Source: Bradyrhizobium sp. CB1717
GTDB lineage: Bacteria; Pseudomonadota; Alphaproteobacteria; Rhizobiales; Xanthobacteraceae
Direction: 5' to 3'
DNA: 64,000 nucleotides
Assembly: GCF_029714325.1 (NCBI RefSeq)
Contig: NZ_CP121666.1
Span: 2,790,001 to 2,854,000, forward strand
Part shown: positions 54,136-63,800 of the stretch, piece after piece
How the letters are laid out: every line of letters begins with the position of its first letter
Numbering within the stretch: position 1 is the stretch's first letter
Notes under the pieces: model-generated
Told to the model about the DNA's origin: nothing
Database searches by the model: none
The model's input: the letters and a program-made list of their open reading frames with translations, nothing else
Made by a program: the position numbers and the translations under genes

Positions 54136-55488
54136 CTACGACAGCCGCATATCCAGCAGCCGCCGCCCTTCGCCCTTGAGCAGCTTCTTCACCGCACTCG
54201 ACGCCACGACCTCGCCGTCATTGGCGTAGGCCTCGTGGTTCTTCTCGATGTCGTCGAGGCGGTAGAGGTAGTTGACCATCACGCCGGCGGACTCGCGCAC
54301 GCCCTTCGGCGAGAGGTCGCCCAGCCAGTTGATGCGTTCCAGACGCGCGCCGTTGCCGAGATGGAAGCGGGCGACGGAATCGATTAGCCGGCCCTTGGGC
54401 GTGCGCGCCTTCAGGAAATAATAGGCGGCGAGCGGCTCCAGCACGCCGCGGAGCAGCGTCGTGGTCTCGGGGCTCTCGAACCATTTGGGATCGTCGAGGC
54501 GCTTGAGCACCTCGCGGTCTTCGTCGGGCAGCGGCAAATCCTTGTCCTGCTTCACCCATTGCATGAAGCCCGGCACCGGCGACAGCGTCACGAAGGTGTC
54601 GAGCTTCGGCGTCTCGCGGCGCAGCTCCTCCACCACCTGCTTGATCAGGAAGCTGCCGAAGGAGATGCCGCCAAGGCCGCGCTGGGTGTTTGAGATCGAA
54701 TAGAACACGGCAGTGCGCGCCTTCTCGATCGGAAGGTGCTGGCGATCGACGGCAAGCAGCGGCGCGATCGCGCCGGGGATGGTCTCGGTCAGCGCCACCT
54801 CGACGAAGATCAAGGGCTCGTCGACCATCGCCGGATGGAAGAAGGCGTAGCAGCGGCGGTCGACCGGATCGATGCGGCGGCGCAGATCGTCCCAGTCGGA
54901 GATCTCGTGCACGGCTTCGTAACGGATGATCTTTTCGAGGATGTTGGCCGGGGTCGACCAGTCAATCCTGCGCAGCACGAGAAACCCCCTGTTGAACCAC
55001 GAAGAGAGGAGATGCGAGACGTCGCGGTCGAGCGCGGCGAGATCGGTGTGCCCGTTCATCATCCCGAGCAGGTCGGTGCGCATGGCGACGAGATCGCCGG
55101 TGCCGCCGGGCGCGCGGTTGAGGCGGCGGATCAGCTCCTGACGCCGCGGCTCCGAGGCGAAATGCAGCGAGCTTGCGTCCTCGTCCGTCGGCTTGGCGCG
55201 CCACTTCTCGATCGCCGCCGACAGGCGTTCCCGGTCCGGCCCGAAATCGCGCACCAGCGCCTCGAAGAAGGCGCGGCGTCCCGCCGCATCCAGATCCCGG
55301 TAGAGATCGAGCACCTCGCGTGCCATCGCCGTGCCCGAGGCTTCGCCCCGGCCCGACAGCAGTGCGCCGCAGAGCGCGATCAGCCCGTCGGCGTCCTGTC
55401 TGGTGTCCGCGCTGTCGCCGCGGCGAAGCAGCGTGCGGCCGCGCTCGGAGATGGTGGCGAGCAGGTCGGAGAAGAAGGCGTTGGCCAT
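54136..55488 (-). CDS. Malonyl-CoA decarboxylase
   Basis: This enzyme (MatA/MLYCD family) converts malonyl-CoA to acetyl-CoA and CO2. The 450-residue protein has the N-terminal helical domain (residues about 1-150) and the C-terminal acetyltransferase-like domain with EVALTETIPGAIAPLL, the SISNTQRGLGGISFGSFLIKQV segment carrying the catalytic Ser, LDTFVTLSPVPGF, and the C-terminal NHEAYANDGEVVAS with the His. Rhizobia often carry matABC together; here no malonyl-CoA synthetase or transporter is adjacent, so it probably acts on intracellular malonyl-CoA. Confidence 0.93.
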   Translation of the reverse strand: MANAFFSDLLATISERGRTLLRRGDSADTRQDADGLIALCGALLSGRGEASGTAMAREVLDLYRDLDAAGRRAFFEALVRDFGPDRERLSAAIEKWRAKPTDEDASSLHFASEPRRQELIRRLNRAPGGTGDLVAMRTDLLGMMNGHTDLAALDRDVSHLLSSWFNRGFLVLRRIDWSTPANILEKIIRYEAVHEISDWDDLRRRIDPVDRRCYAFFHPAMVDEPLIFVEVALTETIPGAIAPLLAVDRQHLPIEKARTAVFYSISNTQRGLGGISFGSFLIKQVVEELRRETPKLDTFVTLSPVPGFMQWVKQDKDLPLPDEDREVLKRLDDPKWFESPETTTLLRGVLEPLAAYYFLKARTPKGRLIDSVARFHLGNGARLERINWLGDLSPKGVRESAGVMVNYLYRLDDIEKNHEAYANDGEVVASSAVKKLLKGEGRRLLDMRLS

Positions 55489-55648
55489 CTGGACTTTTCG
55501 AATCCGGTTTTGTGCGGTGCCGAAGCTTACACGGGATTTAGGCGGAAGCCGATCACAATCAAGCAGGGGAATTTTGTATCTTTAGTGGTGCCGTGCGTTT
55601 GGAGAATGCTGTCATGCCGGGCGAGGGCGGGGCATCCGGTGAAACACC

Positions 55649-55733
55649 GTCATTGCGAGGAGCCCTTGCGACGAAGCAATCCAGACTGCCGCTGCGGAAG
55701 GATTCTGGATTGATTCGCTGCGCTGGCAATGAC
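55649..55733 (-). repeat. Palindromic repeat copy 9 (B-A, 85 bp)
   Basis: Same element as copy 2 (starts GTCATTGCGAGGAGCCCTTG) with a few base changes in the right arm (TTGATTCGCTGCGCTGGCAA), so it is one of the more diverged copies. It lies in the 265-bp gap between the malonyl-CoA decarboxylase and AraC-type genes. Confidence 0.82.
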
Positions 55734-55753
55734 GGGTTGGGGGCACGGCTGCC

Positions 55754-56563
55754 TCACCCCTTCCCCGCAAACTCCGTCGGCGTCCGCCCCGTCACCTGAC
55801 GGAAAGCCGCCGAGAACGCCGGCACGCTGGCATAACCGAGCTGGGTCGCGAGCTGTTTCACCGACACGCTCGCGTCCGTCGATATCCGCTGGATCGCTGC
55901 CGCAATGCGGGCGCGCTGGCACCAGCTCTTGAAGCTCAGCTGCGTCTCGCTCGAGAACAGCCGCGACAGCGTGCGCGCGGAAGTTCCGACCTCGCGCGCC
56001 AGCGAGTCGATGTCGTGCAGGCCGGTGGGATCGTCGAGCACGATCATCGCAGCGCGGCGGCAGCGCGGCTCGCGCGGCAGCGGCACGAAGGTCGCGGAAT
56101 CCTCGGCCTGATGCAGTTCCAGCATCACCAGCCGCACCAAAAGCTCGGTGCGCTCCTCGGTATTCCGCGCGTCGAACAGGGCGAGGATCGCCTGGTTGAG
56201 CAGCGGCGAGACCCGGACCACGAATTCCCGGGTCAATCCCTGGTAACGCTTTTCGCGCTTGAGCCAGGCGAGGTCGAAATACAGCGTGCGCATCTCGATG
56301 TCGGCGAGCAGGTCGATGGCGTGCTCCAGACCGGCCGGCACCCAGACGGCCCGGTCCGGCGGCACCAGCCAGCGTCCCTCGGGCGTCGTCACCTGCATGG
56401 TGCCGCGTGCCGCGTAGATCAGCTGCGCCTCGCGGTGCAGGTGCGGGTCGATCCGCATGCCCTTGGGATAGTCGCGGGCGACCAGGTGCACGCCCGCGGG
56501 CGAGCGGTGGTTGCTCCGGACTTCCCGAAGGATTGGCGTTTCCAAGACAGTCATTGGCGGCAT
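55754..56563 (-). CDS. AraC-family transcriptional regulator
   Basis: This 269-residue regulator has an N-terminal cupin sensor domain (IDPHLHREAQLIYAARGTMQV, WLVPPDRAVWVPAGLEH) and a C-terminal double helix-turn-helix (LAREVGTSARTLSRLFSSET; VKQLATQLGYASVPAFSAAFRQVTGRTP). It is divergent from the MFS gene with only 51 bp between start codons, the typical arrangement for a regulator of an adjacent efflux pump. The inducer is unknown. Start ATG 56563; ATG 56554 also possible. Confidence 0.9.
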   Translation of the reverse strand: MPPMTVLETPILREVRSNHRSPAGVHLVARDYPKGMRIDPHLHREAQLIYAARGTMQVTTPEGRWLVPPDRAVWVPAGLEHAIDLLADIEMRTLYFDLAWLKREKRYQGLTREFVVRVSPLLNQAILALFDARNTEERTELLVRLVMLELHQAEDSATFVPLPREPRCRRAAMIVLDDPTGLHDIDSLAREVGTSARTLSRLFSSETQLSFKSWCQRARIAAAIQRISTDASVSVKQLATQLGYASVPAFSAAFRQVTGRTPTEFAGKG

Positions 56564-56614
56564 CCCGTCATGGGGAGGACATATAACTCATTTCGGAGCA
56601 GGAGAGGATTCGTA

Positions 56615-57787
56615 ATGAACAGCCCCAGCCGGGTCATCAGTTTCGTCAACGCAGGCCATTTCATCGACCACTATTCGATGCTGATCTTCGCCGCCGCGGT
56701 GATCATCATGGGCCCGGCGCTCGGCATGGCCTATTCGGAGCTGCTGCCTTACGCGACGCCGGGCTTCATCGCCTTCGGCGCCGGCTCGCTGCTCACCGGC
56801 TGGCTCGGGGACCGCTGGAGCCGCCGCCACATGATGCTGATCTTCTTCGTCGGCATCGGTCTCTCCATGATCTCGGTCGGCTTCGTGCAGACGCCGGTGC
56901 AGCTCGGCGCCGCGCTGCTCGCGATCGGCATCTTCGCCTCGATCTACCATCCCGTCGGCACCGCCATGATCGTGTCCTATGCCGACCGGCTCGGCCGCGA
57001 GATGGGCATCAACGGCGTCTGGGGCAATCTCGGCGTCGCTTCGTCCGCGCTGGTGACCGGCGTGATCGGTCAATATCTCGGCTGGCGCCTTGCGTTCATC
57101 GTTCCCGGCGTGGTCACGGTCCTGATCGGCATCGCGTTTGCGATGATGGTCGTGCACGAGGACCGCAAGGGCTCGAAGCAGGCGGCGGCGCAGGCGCGCG
57201 TGGCAAAACAGGACATGTGGCGCGTGATCCTGGCGCTGCTGATCGTGGTGATCGCGATCTCCACGACCTTCAACGCCGTCACCGTCGCGCTGCCGAAGCT
57301 CTTTGCCGAACGTCTCGCCGATCTGACCAAAAGCCCGGCGCTGCTAGGCGTCATCGCGGCCTGTGTCTACGTGTTCGGCGCGATGACGCAGTACACGATC
57401 GGCCGGCTGCTCGACCGTTACTCGCTGAAGACGGTAGCGCTGCCGCTGTCCTTCATGCTGGCGCCGTTCCTGTATCTCGCCGCGAGCCTGGATAACCTGC
57501 CGTTGATTCTGGTCTCGATCGGCATCGTCATGGGCGCGTTCGGCCAGGTCACGGTGAACGACGCCATGGTCGGCAAATACACCACGGAAGAATGGCGCTC
57601 GCGCGCCTATGCCGTGCGCTATTTCGTCGGCTTCACCGCGGCCGGCGCGTCCGTCGGCCTCGTCGCCTGGCTCTACGAGCAGGGCGGCTTCGTCACCATG
57701 CTGCACGCCTTCGCCGCACTCTGCCTGCTCGCGATCGCCGCCGCGCTGATCCTGCCGCGGGAGATCAGGACGCCGCAGGCGGCGTGA
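56615..57787 (+). CDS. MFS transporter (fosmidomycin-resistance-like)
   Basis: This 390-residue, about 12-helix major facilitator protein has the loop 2-3 motif GDRWSRRHMML and the segment IYHPVGTAMIVSYADRLGREMG, which resembles the Fsr group of drug exporters. The ATG at 56615 has a strong GGAGAGGA ribosome binding site. The divergent AraC regulator 51 bp away probably controls it. The substrate is not predictable. Confidence 0.87.
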   Translation: MNSPSRVISFVNAGHFIDHYSMLIFAAAVIIMGPALGMAYSELLPYATPGFIAFGAGSLLTGWLGDRWSRRHMMLIFFVGIGLSMISVGFVQTPVQLGAALLAIGIFASIYHPVGTAMIVSYADRLGREMGINGVWGNLGVASSALVTGVIGQYLGWRLAFIVPGVVTVLIGIAFAMMVVHEDRKGSKQAAAQARVAKQDMWRVILALLIVVIAISTTFNAVTVALPKLFAERLADLTKSPALLGVIAACVYVFGAMTQYTIGRLLDRYSLKTVALPLSFMLAPFLYLAASLDNLPLILVSIGIVMGAFGQVTVNDAMVGKYTTEEWRSRAYAVRYFVGFTAAGASVGLVAWLYEQGGFVTMLHAFAALCLLAIAAALILPREIRTPQAA

Positions 57788-57817
57788 GGGAGTAAGGCGG
57801 GCGGCTGCCTCCACATC

Positions 57818-58146
57818 GTCATTGCGAGGAGCCCTTGCGACGAAGCAATCCAGAATCTTTCCGCGGAGGGACTCTGGATTGCTTCGCTGCGCTCGCAATG
57901 ACGGGGGATGTGGCGGCCCCTTCCGCAACTCTCTCCACCGTCATTGCGAGGAGCCCTTGCGACGAAGCAATCCAGAATCTTTCCGCGGAGGGATTCTGGA
58001 TTGCTTCGCTGCGCTCGCAATGACGGGGGATGTGGCGGCCCCTTCCGCAACTCTCTCCACCGTCATTGCGAGGAGCCCTTGCGACGAAGCAATCCAGGAT
58101 CTTTCCTCGGAGGGCTTCTGGATTGCTTCGCTGCGCTCGCAATGAC
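57818..58146 (-). repeat. Tandem array: palindromic element in a 122-bp repeat, 3 copies
   Basis: Copies at 57818-57902, 57940-58024 and 58062-58146 (all B-A orientation, 85 bp) have an exact 122-bp period, with a 37-bp spacer GGGGATGTGGCGGCCCCTTC followed by CGCAACTCTCTCCACC. Most of the 621-bp gap between the MFS and antiporter genes is this array. This is a second, independent amplification of the same element with a different period and spacer from the array at 53533. Confidence 0.92.
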
Positions 58147-58326
58147 GGGGAAGGAGGCATCCTGCCCATGCCACCCATGATGCCATTCTGCCAGTGTTTT
58201 GCCCGACGGAGCAAGTCGTTTCGGCATAGCCGAAATTTCTGAAGCCTTTCAACGCCATTTCTACTGTGCATGGGGTTGTTTTCGCACTTTTTGTTTTCGC
58301 CGGTGAAACCGCGCCGTATCAGATTG

Positions 58327-58352
58327 GGAACCCGCTCCACCTCCCGCGGGTT
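58327..58352 (+). promoter_or_regulatory. Candidate EcfG/RpoE2-type promoter of the antiporter gene
   Basis: GGAAC (58327-58331), 17 bases, then GGTT (58349-58352) fits GGAAC-N18/19-TT and is one base from CGTT. The implied transcript start near 58360 supports translation from the ATG at 58409 rather than the GTG at 58361. Confidence 0.5.
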
Positions 58353-58408
58353 CTATTCCTGTGGCCCGGCAACCTCGCCGGGACAGCAAAAGGGGACAAG
58401 ACACCTGC

Positions 58409-60676
58409 ATGCAGTGGAGCCTGCTCCGACCGGTCGGCCTCGTCCCCGCGGTGCTCGTCCTCACCACCATTGCAGCGGGCGCCGAAGGCGGCAAATCGGC
58501 CGGCCCCGCCGAGTCCCTCCTGATTCTCCAGATCGTGCTGTTGATCGTCGTCGGCCGCGGTCTCGGCGAGATCATGCAGCGCATCGGCCAGCCCTCGGTG
58601 ATCGGCGAATTGCTCGCCGGCATCCTGCTCGGGCCGTCGCTGCTCGGCTGGCTCTGGCCGGAGGCGCAGCACGCCATCTTTCCCAAGACACCCGAGCAGA
58701 AGGCGATGATCGACGGCATCGCCCAGTTCGGCATCCTGCTGTTGTTGCTGCTGACCGGCATGGAGACCGATCTCAAGCTGGTCAGGAAGGTCGGCAAGGC
58801 CGCGATCGCGATCTCGATCGCCGGCATCGTCGTGCCCTTCGCCTGCGGCTTCCTGCTCGGAGAATTCCTGCCCGATGCGCTGCTGCCAAATCCGCAGCAG
58901 CGTCTGGTCGCCTCGCTGTTCATGGGCACCGCGCTGTCGATCTCCTCCGTGAAGATCGTCGCCGTGGTCGTCCGCGAGATGAATTTCATGCGCCGCGATG
59001 TCGGGCAGATCATCGTCGCGACCGCCGTGATCGACGATACCATCGGCTGGATCATCATCGCCGTCATTTTCAGCCTGGCCTCGCATAACACGCTGGATAT
59101 CGGCTCGGTGGCGAAGGCCGTGCTGGGCACGCTGGTCTTTCTCGCGGTCAGCTTCACCATCGGCCGCCGCCTGGTGTTCCAGCTCATCCGCTGGGCCAAC
59201 GATACGCTGGTCAGCACCGCGCCTGTCATCACGGTCATTCTGCTGCTGATGGGCACGATGGCGCTGATCACGCACCTGATCGGCGTGCACACGGTGCTGG
59301 GTGCTTTCGTCGCCGGCATCCTGGTCGGCGAGTCGCCGATCCTGACGCGGCAGATCGACGAGCGCCTGCGCGGCCTGATCTCGAGCTTCTTCATGCCGGT
59401 GTTCTTCGGTCTCGCCGGTCTTGCCGCCGATCTGTCGGTGCTGCGCGACCCCAATCTCCTGATGCTCACCGGCCTCTTGGTCGTGATCGCCAGCGTCGGC
59501 AAGTTCGGCGGCGCGTTCGTCGGGGGCACATTGGGCGGCCTGAACACTCGGGAGTCGCTGGCGCTCGCCAGCGGCATGAATGCGCGCGGTTCGACCGAGG
59601 TGATCATCGCGACCATCGGCCTGTCCATCGGCGTGCTCAGCCAGAACCTGTTCACGATGATCGTGACCATGGCGATTGTGACCACGATGGCGATGCCGCC
59701 GATGCTGCGCGCGGCGCTGGCCAGGCTGCCGATGAACAAGGAGGAGAAGGAGCGCCTCGAGCGCGAGGAATTCGAGAAGCGCGGCTTCGTCGCCAACCTC
59801 GAACGTCCCCTGCTGGCGGTCGACGAGAGCGTCAACGCCACCTTCGCCGCCCACGTCGCGGGTCTGATCGCCGGCATGCGCGGCCTGCCGATCACCGTGC
59901 TGCATGTCGGCAAGCGCGCCACCGAGCAGGAGGGGGGCCGCGACGGGGAGGAGAGCCATGAAGCCGTGGTGAAGCGGGCGGCCGAAACGGTCTCCGCCAG
60001 TAGCGATAGCGGTACCGGTAATGTCGATGTCGTCACGCGTGCGCGGCGCGCGGAGCTCAGCGAGGCCATCGCAGACGAGGCGCGCAAGGGCTTTGATCTC
60101 CTCATTGTCGGCGTCGACAAGGTCGCCGCCACAAAAGATCGCTTTGACCGGAAGATCGAGGACATCGCCGCGAAGTTCGAAGGACCGCTCGCGATCGTCG
60201 CGGCCAAAGGCAAGCATTTGAAGCAACCGATGCCGGAAGGACTCAACATCCTCGTTCCGATCTCCGGCAGCGGCGTCTCCAAGCGCGGCGCCGAGGTCGC
60301 GGTCGCGCTGACGCAGGCGGGATCAGGCTCGCTCCGGGTGATCTATGTGGCGACGACGCGGGACAAGGGCGCGCAACGCGGGGCCTCCCGCGGCCTTAGC
60401 CAGGAAACCGGTATCCTGAAGGACGCCAGCGATCTCGCTGCCCGTTACGATGTCGACATCACCACGACCTTGCGCGTGAACCGGGCGCCGGAGGCCGCGA
60501 TCCTGCGCGAGATCGACACCACCGATGCCGATCTCGTTGTCATGGGCGTCGACCGCATCCAGGGCAAGCATCTCTCCTTCGGCGGCGTCGCCGACACCGT
60601 GCTGAGGCAGTCGAAGGTCTCGGTGCTGCTGGTGTCGAGCGGCGAGGCACGGCAGACGTCGACGGAGAAGGCTTAG
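58409..60676 (+). CDS. CPA2-type cation:proton antiporter with two C-terminal Usp domains
   Basis: This 755-residue protein begins with a hydrophobic leader, then a Kef/CPA2 antiporter domain of about 12 helices (residues about 35-430, with IGQPSVIGELLAGILLGPSLLG and the ion-site region ATAVIDDTIGW). The cytosolic part has two universal stress protein-like domains (about 465-600 and 610-750; the second ends VDRIQGKHLSFGGVADTVLRQSKVSVLLV). The Usp domains may bind nucleotide and regulate transport. The ATG at 58409 was chosen; GTG 58361 would add 16 residues. A general-stress promoter candidate is upstream. Ion specificity (K or Na) is unresolved. Confidence 0.9.
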   Translation: MQWSLLRPVGLVPAVLVLTTIAAGAEGGKSAGPAESLLILQIVLLIVVGRGLGEIMQRIGQPSVIGELLAGILLGPSLLGWLWPEAQHAIFPKTPEQKAMIDGIAQFGILLLLLLTGMETDLKLVRKVGKAAIAISIAGIVVPFACGFLLGEFLPDALLPNPQQRLVASLFMGTALSISSVKIVAVVVREMNFMRRDVGQIIVATAVIDDTIGWIIIAVIFSLASHNTLDIGSVAKAVLGTLVFLAVSFTIGRRLVFQLIRWANDTLVSTAPVITVILLLMGTMALITHLIGVHTVLGAFVAGILVGESPILTRQIDERLRGLISSFFMPVFFGLAGLAADLSVLRDPNLLMLTGLLVVIASVGKFGGAFVGGTLGGLNTRESLALASGMNARGSTEVIIATIGLSIGVLSQNLFTMIVTMAIVTTMAMPPMLRAALARLPMNKEEKERLEREEFEKRGFVANLERPLLAVDESVNATFAAHVAGLIAGMRGLPITVLHVGKRATEQEGGRDGEESHEAVVKRAAETVSASSDSGTGNVDVVTRARRAELSEAIADEARKGFDLLIVGVDKVAATKDRFDRKIEDIAAKFEGPLAIVAAKGKHLKQPMPEGLNILVPISGSGVSKRGAEVAVALTQAGSGSLRVIYVATTRDKGAQRGASRGLSQETGILKDASDLAARYDVDITTTLRVNRAPEAAILREIDTTDADLVVMGVDRIQGKHLSFGGVADTVLRQSKVSVLLVSSGEARQTSTEKA

Positions 60677-60707
60677 CGAGGGGCTGTAGCCGCGCAGGCG
60701 GTGCGCC

Positions 60708-60731
60708 CCCTCTCCCGCTTGCGGGAGAGGG
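60708..60731. terminator. Hairpin after the antiporter gene
   Basis: CCCTCTCCCGC-TT-GCGGGAGAGGG is a perfect 11-bp stem with a minimal loop, 31 bp after the antiporter stop and between convergent genes. It has no U-tract, so it may be a repeat-derived terminator of the same class as at 32378 and 18608. Confidence 0.55.
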
Positions 60732-60789
60732 CTGGGGAGAGGCTATCTCCTCATTGGGGCATTCCCCTTTTCGCCGATCCCTCTCCAAC

Positions 60790-60867
60790 GTCATTGCGAG
60801 CGCACCGAAGCAATCCAGACTGTCTCCGCGGAAAGACTCTGGATTGCTTCGCTTCGCTCGCAATGAC
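60790..60867. repeat. Palindromic repeat copy 13 (A-A form, 78 bp)
   Basis: This copy starts GTCATTGCGAGCGCACCGAA and ends with GCTTCGCTCGCAATGAC. Both arms are of the A type, so it is shorter than the 85-bp form and nearly fully symmetric. It lies 22 bp after the RND gene stop (that gene is on the minus strand). Confidence 0.82.
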
Positions 60868-60889
60868 GATCGTGGTCGATAGCCGTTGT

Positions 60890-63800
60890 CTATCCTTTCA
60901 CCTCGGCCACCGGCTGCGGCTTCGGCGCCTTCTTCGACGCGCGCCAGTTCTCAAAGCGCTGCACCACCACGAAGAAGGCCGGCACGAACAGCACCGCGAG
61001 ACAGGTCGAGGCCAGCATGCCCGAGAACACCGTGATGCCGATCGACTTGCGGGCGCTGGCGCCGGCGCCGGTCGCGAGCACCAGCGGCACCACGCCGAGG
61101 ATGAAGGCGAACGACGTCATCAGGATCGGCCGGAAGCGGGCGCGCGCCGCCTCGATCGCCGACTCCAGGATCGGCTTGCCGTCGCGGCCGTGCAGTTCGA
61201 GCCCGACCTCGACGATCAGGATGGCGTTCTTCGCCGACAGCGCGATCAGGAGGATCAGGCCGATCTGGCAATAGAGGTTGTTGTCGATCTTGAGGCCGCT
61301 CAGGATCAGCATCGGTCCGATCAGCGACAGCGGCACCGCGAGGATCACCGAGATCGGCGCGTACCAGCTCTCATACTGGCCGGCGAGCACGAGATAGACC
61401 AGCAGCATGGCAAGCCCGAACACCCAGTAGATCTGGTTCGAGACCGCCTTCTCCTGGTACGACATCGCGGTCCATTCATAGCCGGTGCCGGGCGGCAGCG
61501 TCTTGTCCGCGATCTCCTCCATCAGTTGCAGCGACTGGCCGGAGGAGTAGCCCTGTGCCGGCAGGCCGATGATGGTCGAGGAGGGATAGAGATTGTAGAG
61601 GCTGATCAGCGACGGCCCCGTCGCCGGTGTGATCGTGGCGACGGTGCCGATCGGGATCATGTCGCCGTTCGAGTTGCGCACCTGCATGTTGGCGATGTCG
61701 CGCTCGGTGACGCGGAAGGCGGGATCGGCCTGCGTGTAGACCTGGAACACGCGGCCGAACTTGTTGAACTGGTTGACGTAGGACGAGCCGAGATAGGTCG
61801 ACAGCGCCGAGAACACCTGGTCGGTGGTCACGTGCAGCGTCTGGGTCTTGATGCGGTCGATCTCGACGTTGAATTGCGGCACCGAGGAACGGAACGAGGA
61901 CTGCACGCGCTGCAGCGCGCTCTGGCTCTGGCCGTTGGTGACCATTGCGCCGGTGATGGCCTGCAGCTTGGCGAAATCGCTGTTGCCGTCGCGCAGCTCG
62001 ACCTGCATCGAGAAGCCGGCGGCGTTGCCGATGCCCTGGATCGGCGGCGGCGGCAGCACGATGGTGCGCGCCTCCATGATCACGGCGAGCTTGTCGTTGA
62101 GGCCAAAGACCAGCGAGCGCAGATCCTCGCCGGGGCCTTTGCGTGCATCCCAATCCTTCAGGATGATGTAGGCGACGCCGGCATTGGCAAGGCTCGCGCT
62201 GCTGTCCAGCGCGGAGATGCCGGCGATGGTGATGACCTGCGCCACGCCCGGCGCATCCTTGATGATATCGCTGGCACGATCGAGCACCTTCTGGGTCCGC
62301 TCCAGCGAGGCGCCGTCGGGGAGCTGGATGGCGGCGATCAGATAGCCCTGGTCCTCGATCGGCAGGAAGCCGGTCGGCACTCGCGACAGGCCGTAGCCGC
62401 CGACCCCGATCAGCACCAAGGCGACCGCGACCGACACCGTGGCGTGCCGGACCAGGAAGGTGATCAGCCGCGTATAGCCGCGCTCGACCCGGTCATAGAC
62501 GTTGTTGAAGCCGCGATAGAAGAAGTTGCGCTGCTCCGGCGGCACCGTCGGCCGCAGCCATAATGCGCATTGCGTCGGCTTCAAGGTCGCCGCGTTGATG
62601 GCGGACAAGAGCGCGGTCGCCGCGATCACCAGCGCGAATTGCGAGTAGATGCGGCCTGTCAGGCCCGCGAGGAACGAGGCAGGCAAGAACACCGAGATCA
62701 GCACCAAGGTGATGCCGACGATTGGCGCGAACAGCTGGTCCATCGCCCGGATCGCGGCGTCGTGGCCGTTCATGCCTTGCTCGATGTTGTGCGCGGCGCC
62801 TTCCACCACCACGATGGCGTCGTCGACGACGATGCCGATCGCGAGCACGATCGCAAACAGCGTCGACATGTTGATGGTGAAGCCGAGCGCGGCCATCGCG
62901 GCGAACGCGCCGATGATGGTGACGGGCACGGTCGTCGCCGGCACCAGCATCGCGCGCCAGTCCTGCAGGAAGACCAGGATCACGACCAGCACCAGCAGGC
63001 CGGCCTCGATCAGCGTCATGTAGACCTCGTGCACCGAGGCCTGCACGAATTTGGTGGTGTCGAACGGCGTGTCGTATTTGATGCCTTCCGGGAAGCGCTT
63101 GGAGAGCTCGGCCATCTTCTTCTCGACCGCCTGCTCGACCTGGAGCGCGTTGGCGCCGGGCGACTGGAACACGCCGATGCCGGTGGCGGGCTGCTTGTTG
63201 AGCGAGAAGATCTGGCTGTAGGTCTGCGCGCCGAGCTCGACCCAGCCGACGTCGCGCACCCGCGTGACGTCGCCGCTGGTGCCCGTCTTGACGATGATGT
63301 TCTCGAACTGGGTGGTGTCGTCGAGCCGTCCGTTGACGTTGAGCGTGTACTGGAACGCCTGGCCCGGCGGCGTCGGCGGTGCGCCGACCTGGCCGGCGGA
63401 GACCTGCTGGCTCTGCTGCTGGATTGCGTTGATGACGTCCTGCGGCACCAGGCCACGGACTTGCAGCTTGTTCGGATCGAGCCACACCCGCATCGAATAT
63501 TGGCCGGCACCGAACACCGTGACGTTGCCGACGCCGGGCAGGCGGGAGAGCTCGTCGCGGATGTTGATGGTGGCGTAGTTGCTCAAATAGAGGCTGTCAT
63601 ACTTCGCCTCGGGCGAGGTCAGCGTCACGAACAGCAGGATCGCGGTCGATTTCTTCTGGACGGTGACGCCCTGGTTCTGCACCGCCTGCGGCAGCTGCGC
63701 CAGCGCGCTGGAGACACGGTTCTGCACCAGCACCTGCGCGAAGTTCAGGTCGGTGCCGATCTTGAAGGTGACGGTCAGCGTGTAGGTGCCGTCGGAGCCG

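Noticed and set aside
53537..58242. Short open frames translating the palindromic repeats (for example peptides with RAQRSNPESLR or CFAALAMT)
   Set aside because: The same peptide appears wherever the element occurs, in several frames and both strands; these are translations of repeat DNA, not genes.
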